Positions 50,842-59,153 of a stretch of 64,000 nt of DNA are shown piece by piece. The notes beneath the pieces were generated by a model that was not told the DNA's origin, did not search any database, and saw only the letters and a list, made by a program, of their open reading frames with translations. Location: positions 682,001 to 746,000 of the forward strand of contig NZ_CP116766.1 of the NCBI RefSeq assembly GCF_028463985.1, read 5' to 3'. Within the stretch, counting starts at the first letter, position 1, and every line of letters starts with the position of its first letter. A program made the translations under genes and the position numbers. The DNA is from Neisseria lisongii. GTDB taxonomy: Bacteria > Pseudomonadota > Gammaproteobacteria > Burkholderiales > Neisseriaceae.

Positions 50842-51312
50842 GTTTGACAGGGCGATTGGGAAAAGTAATTTTCTTCATTGATTGTGTCAAATGAAGTAAT
50901 TATCTGAAGCTGAGTTTCAGCAAAAAAGTTGAAAATATTCGTTTTATATTTGAAAAGTTCATTATTTTGTTGAAAATTGTATTTATTGGTTCGATTATGA
51001 AATATTATTTGATTGAATATGAAATTTTTAAGATTGGGTGCAGGTCGGGCGGCGGCGGTTTGTCGGATAAATACGCTTTGACCGTTTGCAAGACGTTTTA
51101 ATTGCTGATACGATTTCACATGACGAAAAGTGTCATCAAAATCTGCGGTATTCCTATACCGGTAAGGATGTTTATAAATTGCTGATATTCGGAAATATTT
51201 CAGATTTTGTGATGATTTGTTTTCTTTTTTGAAAATACAATGTTTGAAAAAGAAAGAATATGAATCGGCCTGAACAGGCCGGTATTTGTAACTCGATAGA
51301 AGGATAATTGAT
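50842..51312 (+). promoter_or_regulatory. Long A/T-rich leader of aceE with a 14-bp palindrome
   Basis: No convincing gene is seen in 471 bp. GGCCTGAACAGGCC at 51267-51280 is a perfect dyad 33 bp before the aceE ATG, a plausible operator but unlike the E. coli PdhR site. AAGGATAATTG directly precedes the ATG as ribosome-binding site. A hairpin GCTGA/TCAGC lies near 50913. The promoter itself cannot be fixed with confidence. Confidence 0.45.
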
Positions 51313-53982
51313 ATGTCCACCCAAATGCACGATATTGATCCGATTGAAACACAGGAATGGTTGGATGCGTTGAGCTCGGTATTGGAAGGTGAAGGCACAG
51401 AGCGTGCGCACTTCCTGCTGGAAAACTTAGTGAAATACACCCGCCGCCGCGGCGTTCATATGCCGTTTGATGCCACCACGGCTTATTTGAACACCATTCC
51501 GGTCGGTCAGGAGAAAAAATCGCCGGGCAACCATGAGTTGGAACACCGTATCCGTTCGGCAATCCGCTGGAATGCTGCGGCGATGGTATTGCGTGCCGGC
51601 AAAAAAGATTTGGAATTGGGCGGCCATATCGCATCTTTCCAATCTTCCGCCACGTTGTATGATGTCGGTTTCAACCATTTCTGGAAAGCCAAAGGCGAAG
51701 GCGAAGAAGGCGATTTGATTTTCGCCCAAGGCCACATCGCCCCCGGCATTTATTCCCGTGCCTTTATCGAAGGCCGTCTGACTGAAGAGCAGTTGGACAA
51801 CTTCCGCCAAGAAGTGGACGGCAAAGGCCTGTCTTCTTATCCGCACCCGCACCTGATGCCTGATTTCTGGCAATTCCCGACCGTATCTATGGGTTTGGGC
51901 CCGCTGATGGCGATTTATCAGGCACGTTTCCTGAAATATTTGGATTCCCGCGGTCTGAGCAAAACCAAAGGCCGTAAGGTTTGGTGTTTCTGCGGCGACG
52001 GCGAGATGGACGAACCTGAGTCCCAAGGTGCTATTGCGCTGGCGGCACGCGAAGGTTTGGACAACCTGATTTTCGTCATCAACTGTAACCTGCAACGCTT
52101 GGACGGTCCGGTACGGGGCAACGGCAAAATCATTCAAGAACTGGAAGGCAACTTCCGCGGTGCCGGTTGGAATGTGTTGAAAGTGATCTGGGGCAGCAAA
52201 TGGGACGCATTGCTGGCACGGGACACCAACAATGCACTGAAACAGCGTATGGAAGAAGTCAATGACGGCGACTACCAAACCTACAAATCCAAAGACGGCG
52301 CTTATGTCCGCGATCATTTCTTCAATACGCCTGAACTGAAAGCCATGGTTGCCAATATGTCCGACGAAGAAGTATGGGCATTGAACCGCGGCGGCCACGA
52401 CCCGCACAAAGTGTATGCCGCATACTACGAAGCGGTAAACAACGCCGGCGGCCGTCCGACCGTGATTCTGGCCAAAACCATTAAAGGCTACGGCATGGGC
52501 GCATCAGGCGAAGGCCAAAACATTGCCCACCAAGCCAAAAAAATGGACACCAAATCATTGAAAGGCTTCCGCGACCGTTTTGATATTCCGGTAACCGACG
52601 AGCAAATCGAAAGCGGCGACTTGCCTTACTTCCGTTTTTCAGAAGACAGCGCCGAAATGCAATATCTGCGCGAACGCCGCAATGCCTTGGGCGGTTATTT
52701 GCCGCAACGCAATCCGAACAACGAAGCCTTGCCGGTGCCTGAATTGTCCGTATTCGATGCGCAACTGCAATCGAGCGGCGACCGCGAGTTTTCAACCACC
52801 ATGGCATTCGTACGCATTTTGGCGACCTTGCTGAAAGACAAACAAATCGGCAAACGTGTCGTACCGATTGTGCCGGACGAAAGCCGTACTTTCGGTATGG
52901 AAGGCATGTTCCGCCAATACGGTATTTGGAATCCGAAAGGCCAGCAATACACCCCGCAGGACAAAGACCAGTTGATGTTCTACAAAGAATCGGTTGATGG
53001 CCAGATTCTGCAGGAAGGCATTAACGAACCGGGTGCAATGGCAGACTGGATTGCGGCGGCAACTTCATACGCCAACAACCGCTATGCCATGATTCCGTTT
53101 TACATTTACTACTCTATGTTCGGTTTCCAACGTATCGGCGACTTGGCATGGGCGGCCGGCGATATGCACGCACGGGGCTTCCTGCTGGGCGGTACGGCAG
53201 GCCGTACCACACTGAACGGCGAAGGTCTGCAACACGAAGACGGCCACAGCCAAATCCAAGCCGATCTGATTCCGAACTGCGTTTCTTACGATCCGACTTT
53301 CCAATACGAATTGGCGGTGATTATCCAAGACGGTCTGCGCCGCATGTATGTAGAAAACCAAGATGTGTTCTACTACCTGACGCTGATGAACGAAAACTAT
53401 ACCCATCCTGCATTGCCGCAGCGCAAAGGCATCGAGCAGGAAATTCTGAACGGTATGTACCTGCTGCAGGAAGGCGGCAAGTCCGACAAGAAAGTACAGC
53501 TGATGGGTTCGGGTACGATTCTGCAGGAAGTGATCGCCGCCGCCGACTTGCTGAAAGCCGATTTCGGTGTTGAAGCCGATGTATGGTCTTGCCCGTCGTT
53601 CAACCAACTGCACCGCGATGCCATCGAAGCAGAACGCTACAACCGTCTGCATCCGTTGGAAGAAGCCAAAGTGCCGTTCGTTACCCGTCAGCTGCAAGGT
53701 CACGAAGGCCCGGTGATTGCTTCTACCGACTACATTCGCAGCTTCGCCGACCGTATCCGTGCCTATATCCCGAACGATTACCACGTTCTGGGTACAGACG
53801 GTTTCGGCCGCTCCGACAGCCGTGCCAACCTGCGCCGCTTCTTTGAAGTGGACCGCTACAACGTAGCCGTAGCCGCATTGAACGCTTTGGCACAACAAGG
53901 CAAAGTGAGCAAAGAAACCGTACAGCAAGCCATCGAGAAATACGGCATTGCAACGGATACTGCACCTAGCTGGAAACGTTAA
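51313..53982 (+). CDS. aceE: Pyruvate dehydrogenase E1 component (homodimeric)
   Basis: 889 residues, the alpha2-type E1 of the pyruvate dehydrogenase complex; decarboxylates pyruvate with thiamine diphosphate and acetylates E2. Seen: GGHIASFQSSATLYDVGFNHF near residues 100-120 (GGHIASFQSS), the thiamine-binding CGDGEMDEPESQGA near 227-240 followed by NCNLQRLDGPVRGN near 256-269, and ETFG-like SRTFGMEGMFRQYG in the second half. Normal length. First gene of aceE-aceF-lpdA. Confidence 0.97.
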   Translation: MSTQMHDIDPIETQEWLDALSSVLEGEGTERAHFLLENLVKYTRRRGVHMPFDATTAYLNTIPVGQEKKSPGNHELEHRIRSAIRWNAAAMVLRAGKKDLELGGHIASFQSSATLYDVGFNHFWKAKGEGEEGDLIFAQGHIAPGIYSRAFIEGRLTEEQLDNFRQEVDGKGLSSYPHPHLMPDFWQFPTVSMGLGPLMAIYQARFLKYLDSRGLSKTKGRKVWCFCGDGEMDEPESQGAIALAAREGLDNLIFVINCNLQRLDGPVRGNGKIIQELEGNFRGAGWNVLKVIWGSKWDALLARDTNNALKQRMEEVNDGDYQTYKSKDGAYVRDHFFNTPELKAMVANMSDEEVWALNRGGHDPHKVYAAYYEAVNNAGGRPTVILAKTIKGYGMGASGEGQNIAHQAKKMDTKSLKGFRDRFDIPVTDEQIESGDLPYFRFSEDSAEMQYLRERRNALGGYLPQRNPNNEALPVPELSVFDAQLQSSGDREFSTTMAFVRILATLLKDKQIGKRVVPIVPDESRTFGMEGMFRQYGIWNPKGQQYTPQDKDQLMFYKESVDGQILQEGINEPGAMADWIAAATSYANNRYAMIPFYIYYSMFGFQRIGDLAWAAGDMHARGFLLGGTAGRTTLNGEGLQHEDGHSQIQADLIPNCVSYDPTFQYELAVIIQDGLRRMYVENQDVFYYLTLMNENYTHPALPQRKGIEQEILNGMYLLQEGGKSDKKVQLMGSGTILQEVIAAADLLKADFGVEADVWSCPSFNQLHRDAIEAERYNRLHPLEEAKVPFVTRQLQGHEGPVIASTDYIRSFADRIRAYIPNDYHVLGTDGFGRSDSRANLRRFFEVDRYNVAVAALNALAQQGKVSKETVQQAIEKYGIATDTAPSWKR

Positions 53983-53988
53983 TCCGCA

Positions 53989-54027
53989 TTTTCAGACGGC
54001 CTCCATCATGGTAAGGCCGTCTGAAAA
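53989..54027. terminator. DUS hairpin between aceE and aceF
   Basis: TTTTCAGACGGCCT and AGGCCGTCTGAAAA pair around CCATCATGGTA; no T tract, so it may only modulate transcript levels within the operon. Confidence 0.5.
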
Positions 54028-54124
54028 CCGCATTAACCGTTTGCTTGCAAGCAATACGGCAAAACGCTTTTTCTTATCGGAAACAGCGTTTTGCCCACCC
54101 GAATTCGTTTCATAAGGAAGCAAA

Positions 54125-55771
54125 ATGAGTATCGTAGAAATCAAAGTACCCGATATCGGCGGTCATGAAAACGTAGACATCATCGCCGTAGAAGTCAAAG
54201 CAGGCGACACGATTGCCGTTGACGACACCCTGATTACACTGGAAACCGACAAAGCCACCATGGACGTGCCTGCTGACGCTGCGGGCGTAGTGAAAGAAGT
54301 CAAAGTCAAAGTCGGCGACAAAATTTCCGAAGGCGGCGTGATTCTGCTGGTAGAAACCGCTGCAGGCGCAGCCGAAACTCCGGCAGCCGCTCCGGCTGAA
54401 GCACCGAAAGCAGCCGAAGCCGCACCTGCACCGGCGGCCGCTGCGCCGGCTTCAGGCAGCGCAAGCGTAACCGTGGTCGTGCCGGACATCGGCGGCCACA
54501 GCAATGTAGACGTAATTGCGGTTGAAATCAAAGTCGGCGACACCGTCGCTGTTGATGACACCCTGATTACTTTGGAAACCGACAAAGCCACCATGGACGT
54601 ACCGTCCACCGCAGCCGGTGTGGTCAAAGCCGTGTTGCTGAAAGTCGGCGACAAAGTATCCGAAGGCAGCGCCATTATCGAAGTGGAAAGCGCCGCCGCT
54701 GCAGCCGCACCTGCTGCACCTAAAGCCGAAGCCGCTCCGACACCTGCACCTGCTGCAGCACCGGTTCAGGCTGTTCCGGCCACTGCACCAGCACCTGCTG
54801 CTCCGGTTGCCGCATTCGGCAATACACCGATTAACGAAACCGGTTTTGCCAAAGCCCACGCCGGCCCGTCCGCCCGCAAACTGGCACGTGAACTGGGCGT
54901 GGATCTGACTTTGGTCAAAGGTACCGGCTTGAAAGGCCGTATCGTCGGCGACGACATCAAAGCATTTGTAAAAGCCGCTATGCAGGGCGGCGCAGGCAAA
55001 GCAGCTCCTGCTGCGGTCGGTGCTTCTTTGGGCGGCGGTTTGGACTTGTTGCCATGGCCGAAAGTGGACTTCAGCAAATTCGGTCCGGTCGAAGTGAAAG
55101 AATTGTCCCGCATTAAGAAAATTTCCGGTCAAAACCTGTCCCGCAACTGGGTGGTGATTCCGCACGTTACCGTTCACGAAGAAGCGGATATGACCGAATT
55201 GGAAGAATTCCGCAAACAGTTGAACAAAGAATGGGAACGCGAAGGCGTGAAACTGTCGCCGCTGGCGTTCATCATCAAAGCCTCGGTTGCCGCACTGAAA
55301 GCCTTCCCAGAGTTTAATGCCTCTTTGGACGGCGATAATCTGGTGCTGAAAAACTACTTCAACATCGGTTTTGCCGCCGACACGCCAAACGGCTTGGTGG
55401 TTCCGGTGATTAAAGACGTGGATCAAAAAGGCCTGAAACAAATCAGCCAAGAATTGACCGAATTGAGCAAAAAAGCCCGCGAAGGCAAGCTCAAACCGCA
55501 GGAAATGCAGGGCGCATGCTTCACCATTTCCAGCCTCGGCGGCATCGGCGGCACCGGCTTTACGCCGATTGTAAACGCTCCGGAAGTGGCCATTTTGGGC
55601 GTGTGCAAATCGCAAATCAAACCGGTTTGGAACGGCAAAGAATTTGCCCCACGCCTGATGTGTCCGTTGAGCCTGTCGTTCGACCACCGTGTGATTGACG
55701 GTGCGGCCGGTATGCGTTTCACCGTATTCTTGGCTAATCTGTTGAAAGACTTCCGCCGTATTACCCTGTAA
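54125..55771 (+). CDS. aceF: Dihydrolipoyl acetyltransferase (E2) with two lipoyl domains
   Basis: 548 residues. Two lipoyl domains (about residues 2-78 and 116-194), each with the lipoylation site ETDKATMDVP (Lys near 43 and 159); Ala/Pro-rich linkers; an E1/E3-binding domain (AGPSARKLARELGVDLT near 246-262); and the catalytic core ending with SLSFDHRVIDGAAGM near 518-532 (His and Asp of the active site). The core forms the scaffold of the complex. AAGGAAGC precedes the ATG. Confidence 0.97.
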   Translation: MSIVEIKVPDIGGHENVDIIAVEVKAGDTIAVDDTLITLETDKATMDVPADAAGVVKEVKVKVGDKISEGGVILLVETAAGAAETPAAAPAEAPKAAEAAPAPAAAAPASGSASVTVVVPDIGGHSNVDVIAVEIKVGDTVAVDDTLITLETDKATMDVPSTAAGVVKAVLLKVGDKVSEGSAIIEVESAAAAAAPAAPKAEAAPTPAPAAAPVQAVPATAPAPAAPVAAFGNTPINETGFAKAHAGPSARKLARELGVDLTLVKGTGLKGRIVGDDIKAFVKAAMQGGAGKAAPAAVGASLGGGLDLLPWPKVDFSKFGPVEVKELSRIKKISGQNLSRNWVVIPHVTVHEEADMTELEEFRKQLNKEWEREGVKLSPLAFIIKASVAALKAFPEFNASLDGDNLVLKNYFNIGFAADTPNGLVVPVIKDVDQKGLKQISQELTELSKKAREGKLKPQEMQGACFTISSLGGIGGTGFTPIVNAPEVAILGVCKSQIKPVWNGKEFAPRLMCPLSLSFDHRVIDGAAGMRFTVFLANLLKDFRRITL

Positions 55772-55778
55772 ACGGCCG

Positions 55779-55815
55779 TTTTCAGACGGCCTCGCATGAT
55801 GAGGCCGTCTGAAAA
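55779..55815. terminator. DUS hairpin between aceF and lpdA
   Basis: TTTTCAGACGGCCTC and GAGGCCGTCTGAAAA pair around GCATGAT; no T tract, likely partial. Confidence 0.5.
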
Positions 55816-55837
55816 CCGACCATAAGAAAGGTTAGAA

Positions 55838-57628
55838 ATGAGCTTGATCGAATTAAAAGTGCCGGACATCGGCGGTCATGAAAATGTAGATATTATTGCG
55901 GTCGAAATCAAAGCGGGCGACACAATTGCTATTGACGACACCCTGATTACACTGGAAACCGACAAAGCCACCATGGACGTGCCTGCGGAAGCGGCGGGCG
56001 TGGTGAAAGAAGTCAAAGTCAAAGTCGGCGACAAAATCTCCGAAGGCGGCGTGATTGTGGTGATTGAGGCCGAAGGTGCGGCAGCCGCAGCCGAAACACC
56101 GAAAACCGAAGCTGCTCCGGCAGCGGAAGCCCCTAAAGCAGCGCCAACCGCTGCACCGCAAGCCGCACAGTTTGCTGGTACGGCAGATGCCGAATACGAT
56201 GTGGTCGTATTGGGCGGCGGTCCGGGTGGCTATTCGGCCGCTTTCGCCGCAGCAGACGAAGGTCTGAAAGTCGCAATTATCGAGCGTTACAGCACCTTGG
56301 GCGGCGTGTGCCTGAATGTCGGCTGCATTCCTTCCAAAGCCCTGCTGCACAATGCCGCAGTGATTGACGAAGTGCGCCATTTGGCAGCCAACGGCATCAA
56401 ATACCCTGAGCCTGAAGTCGATATCGATATGCTGCGCGGCTACAAAGAAGGCGTGGTAAACCGCCTGACCACCGGCCTGAAAGGCATGGCCAAAGGCCGT
56501 AAAGTGGACATCATCCAAGGCGAAGGTCAATTTGTCGGCCCGAACCACATGGAAGTAGCGCTGACCACCAGCGACGAATACGAAACCGCTACCCCAACCG
56601 GTGAGAAAAAAACCGTTGCCTTCAAAAACTGCATTATCGCAGCGGGCAGCCGTGTTACCAAATTGCCGTTTATCCCTGAAGACCCGCGCATTTTCGACTC
56701 GACCGGTGCGCTGGCACTGAAAGAAGTTCCGGGCAAAATGCTGATTATCGGCGGCGGCATTATCGGTTTGGAAATGGGTACGGTGTACAGCACACTCGGC
56801 ACCCGCTTGGACGTGGTCGAAATGATGGACGGCCTGATGCAGGGCGCTGACCGGGATTTGGTAAAAGTATGGCAAAAAGCCAACGAATACCGTTTCGACA
56901 ACATCATGCTCAACACCAAAACCGTTGCCGTAGAGCCGAAAGCAGACGGCGTGTACGTTACCTTTGAAGGCGCAAACGCACCGAAAGAGCCGCAACGCTA
57001 CGATGCCGTTTTGGTGGCCGCAGGCCGTGCGCCCAACGGCAAACTGATCGGCGCAGAAAAAGCCGGCGTTGCCGTAACCGACCGCGGCTTTATCGAAGTG
57101 GACAAACAAATGCGCACCAACGTGCCGCACATTTACGCCATCGGCGATATTGTCGGCCAACCGATGCTGGCGCACAAAGCCGTACACGAAGGCCATGTTG
57201 CCGCCGAAAACTGCGCCGGCCACAAAGCCTACTTCGATGCCCGAGTGATTCCGGGCGTTGCCTACACCGCTCCCGAAGTGGCTTGGGTGGGCGTAACCGA
57301 ACTGTCAGCCAAAGCCGACGGCATCAAAATCACCAAAGCCACCTTCCCGTGGGCCGCTTCCGGCCGGGCCATTGCCAACGGTTGCGACAACGGCTTTACC
57401 AAACTGATTTTTGATGCCGAAAGCGGCAAAATCATCGGCGGCGGTATCGTCGGCCCGAACGGCGGCGACATGATCGGCGAAATCTGTCTGGCCATCGAAA
57501 TGGGCTGCGATGCAGAAGACATCGGCAAAACCATTCACCCACACCCGACCTTGGGCGAATCCATCGGCATGGCCGCCGAAGTCGCACTGGGCGTATGTAC
57601 CGACCTGCCTGCCCAAAAGAAAAAATAA
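55838..57628 (+). CDS. lpdA: Dihydrolipoyl dehydrogenase with N-terminal lipoyl domain (P64k type)
   Basis: 596 residues: a lipoyl domain (residues 2-78, ETDKATMDVP), an Ala/Pro/Lys linker, then the flavoprotein disulphide reductase. Seen: FAD loop VVLGGGPGGYSAAFAA near residues 125-140, redox disulphide GGVCLNVGCIPSKAL near 159-173, NAD loop IIGGGIIGLEMGT near 302-314, and HPHPTLGES near 568-576 (active-site His). This fused form is the known neisserial P64k. It regenerates lipoamide for AceF. Confidence 0.97.
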   Translation: MSLIELKVPDIGGHENVDIIAVEIKAGDTIAIDDTLITLETDKATMDVPAEAAGVVKEVKVKVGDKISEGGVIVVIEAEGAAAAAETPKTEAAPAAEAPKAAPTAAPQAAQFAGTADAEYDVVVLGGGPGGYSAAFAAADEGLKVAIIERYSTLGGVCLNVGCIPSKALLHNAAVIDEVRHLAANGIKYPEPEVDIDMLRGYKEGVVNRLTTGLKGMAKGRKVDIIQGEGQFVGPNHMEVALTTSDEYETATPTGEKKTVAFKNCIIAAGSRVTKLPFIPEDPRIFDSTGALALKEVPGKMLIIGGGIIGLEMGTVYSTLGTRLDVVEMMDGLMQGADRDLVKVWQKANEYRFDNIMLNTKTVAVEPKADGVYVTFEGANAPKEPQRYDAVLVAAGRAPNGKLIGAEKAGVAVTDRGFIEVDKQMRTNVPHIYAIGDIVGQPMLAHKAVHEGHVAAENCAGHKAYFDARVIPGVAYTAPEVAWVGVTELSAKADGIKITKATFPWAASGRAIANGCDNGFTKLIFDAESGKIIGGGIVGPNGGDMIGEICLAIEMGCDAEDIGKTIHPHPTLGESIGMAAEVALGVCTDLPAQKKK

Positions 57629-57652
57629 GCTGATTGTTTAGCTGATTGACTC

Positions 57653-57688
57653 AGGCCGTCTGAAAATCCGATTTTCAGACGGCCTTTT
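57653..57688 (+). terminator. DUS-pair terminator after lpdA
   Basis: AGGCCGTCTGAAAATC and GATTTTCAGACGGCCT pair around CC and run into TTTT. Confidence 0.85.
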
Positions 57689-57713
57689 GATTGGTAGGAC
57701 GGGATTGGGGGTA

Positions 57714-57727
57714 TATAGTGAATTAAC
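57714..57727 (+). repeat. Correia-type end motif beside the IS110 element
   Basis: TATAGTGAATTAAC, identical to 8849-8862. It lies 56 bp past the transposase stop; ACTATATAG near 59110-59118 on the far side shares TATATAGT in inverse orientation. Confidence 0.4.
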
Positions 57728-57783
57728 CTAATAATCCATACAGTTTTTAAACAAGGCGTAGATACTATAAGCCCCCCAACAAA

Positions 57784-58794
57784 TCAAGCCTTATCCAGAC
57801 ACATTTTCGCATAGCGTTCTTCGTTAAAGGGTTGTTGGTACTTCAATACAGATTGGGCAATGGTTACGAGTTTACGCATCAGAGCCACAATCACGGCTTT
57901 TTTCGCCAGTTTATTACGCTCCAGCAAGCGTTGGACAAACGAGCTGTAAATACTGTCCTTATATTTGCCAAAGCAAAACGACACGGCCGGCATATAGAGT
58001 ATCTTCCTCAAATCACTCTGTCCGATACGGGAGATACCGACCCGCTTATCTACACTCGTTCCCGATTGTCTGACCATCGGGGTCAGTCCGGCGTAGGTCG
58101 CAGCAGCACGTCCGTTTTTAAACCGAGTGCCGTCGCCCAGTATGGCGAGCAGCCAACAGGCTGTGGTTTTGCTGATGGCGGGAATACTGCTCAGCAGATG
58201 ATGGTTGTGTTTCAACTGATCATCCTGTTTCACCAACTGATGAATATGCGTTTCAACGGTTTTGACTTCGCACTCAAGAAAAGCAATCAGACGTTCGGAC
58301 GAAGCCATCGCATACTCGTCCAACAGCATCTGCAGCCGGACTTTTTCTTTGGTCAGCGCTGCTTTTAAATGTTCGAGATGACGAAGTTGGCGCAATAAGG
58401 CTTTTTCGTTATTGCCCTTCGGTTGCCACAGGTCAAACTCATGAACATAGCTTTCGGCTAAGCGGGCAAGTAATTTGGCATCCGCTTTGTCGGTTTTGGA
58501 ACGTAAGTTCAAACCTTTGGCAAAGTTGGCGGCACATTTGGGATTAATCACGACTACCGAATGTCCGGCCGCATATAAGTATTCGCACAACCTTTCGTGA
58601 TAGACGTTTGTCGCTTCCATCACGATATAGAGCGGCTTATCCGAAAAGCTGTTCAGCCATTCGCTCAAAGCAGCAAAACCTTGCGGATGGTTCTCAAACT
58701 GGTGGTGTTGATACACTTTTGCGGATTTTTTAACCGCAACATCGAACTTTAACTTGGCAATATCGATGCCGATAAAATAAAATGGGGTGTCCAT
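57784..58794 (-). CDS. IS110-family transposase (Piv/DEDD type)
   Basis: 336 residues. N-terminal RuvC-like DEDD domain (FIGIDIAKLKFDVAV near residues 6-20; IVMEATNVYHERL near 57-69; DKADAKLLARLAESY near 102-116) and C-terminal Transposase_20 domain with SIPAISKTTACWLLAILGD near 203-221, RAAATYAGLTPMVRQSGTS near 229-247 (catalytic serine region) and SDLRKILYMPA near 262. The frame is intact, so the element may be active. Start at 58794 or 58797; AGGAG lies just upstream. Relatives in Neisseria are the piv/irg genes near filamentous prophages. Confidence 0.92.
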   Translation of the reverse strand: MDTPFYFIGIDIAKLKFDVAVKKSAKVYQHHQFENHPQGFAALSEWLNSFSDKPLYIVMEATNVYHERLCEYLYAAGHSVVVINPKCAANFAKGLNLRSKTDKADAKLLARLAESYVHEFDLWQPKGNNEKALLRQLRHLEHLKAALTKEKVRLQMLLDEYAMASSERLIAFLECEVKTVETHIHQLVKQDDQLKHNHHLLSSIPAISKTTACWLLAILGDGTRFKNGRAAATYAGLTPMVRQSGTSVDKRVGISRIGQSDLRKILYMPAVSFCFGKYKDSIYSSFVQRLLERNKLAKKAVIVALMRKLVTIAQSVLKYQQPFNEERYAKMCLDKA

Positions 58795-58797
58795 CAT

Positions 58798-59153
58798 GCT
58801 CCTAACCTTGTGAATGCAGACTATGCACAGCATGTCTATGATACTATTCGGGGTGTTTGGACATTGAAAACAGGCTTTTATCTACGTCGCGGGCTTTGAA
58901 GCCCAAGGTTGGCGTACAACTCTGTTTTCAATCCCGCCCCTGATAGCTGCTTCTGTCGGGGGCTTTTTATTTTATCTTGTGGTTGGTGTTTCTTATACAA
59001 GGTTGGGTCGAGACCCAACACGATTGAAATACCTTGAAACATAAGGTTTGTTGGGTTACGCTCGTGCCTCGCTAACCACAATCTACACCTGCTTTTGTAT
59101 GGAAAATTCGGTGTTCTAACTATATAGCAAATCTACTGAATTTTTAGTACATC
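58798..59153. other. Structured non-coding flank of the IS110 element
   Basis: No credible gene is seen. It contains inverted repeats ATTGAAAACAG (58863-58873) / CTGTTTTCAAT (58922-58932), the palindrome GGGCTTTGAAGCCC (near 58892), a terminator at 58937, and GTTGGGTCGAGACCCAAC (59002-59019). IS110 elements carry a bridge RNA in the non-coding end upstream of the transposase, so 58798-58935 is the place to look. The outer border of the element is not identifiable by eye. Confidence 0.45.
58937..58970 (+). terminator. Strong intrinsic terminator in the IS110 flank
   Basis: CCCCTGATAG pairs with CTGTCGGGGG (with G-T wobbles) around CTGCTT, followed by CTTTTTATTTT. It would end a plus-strand transcript for which no gene is visible nearby. 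Confidence 0.75.

Noticed and set aside
50604..51440. Long minus-strand frame antisense to the Smr gene, the aceE leader and the start of aceE
   Set aside because: Low-complexity A/T-driven composition, overlaps two clear genes, no family features.
58878..59081. 67-residue minus-strand reading frame in the IS110 flank
   Set aside because: It runs through palindromes and a terminator, has no ribosome-binding site and no recognisable domain; better read as structured repeat DNA.
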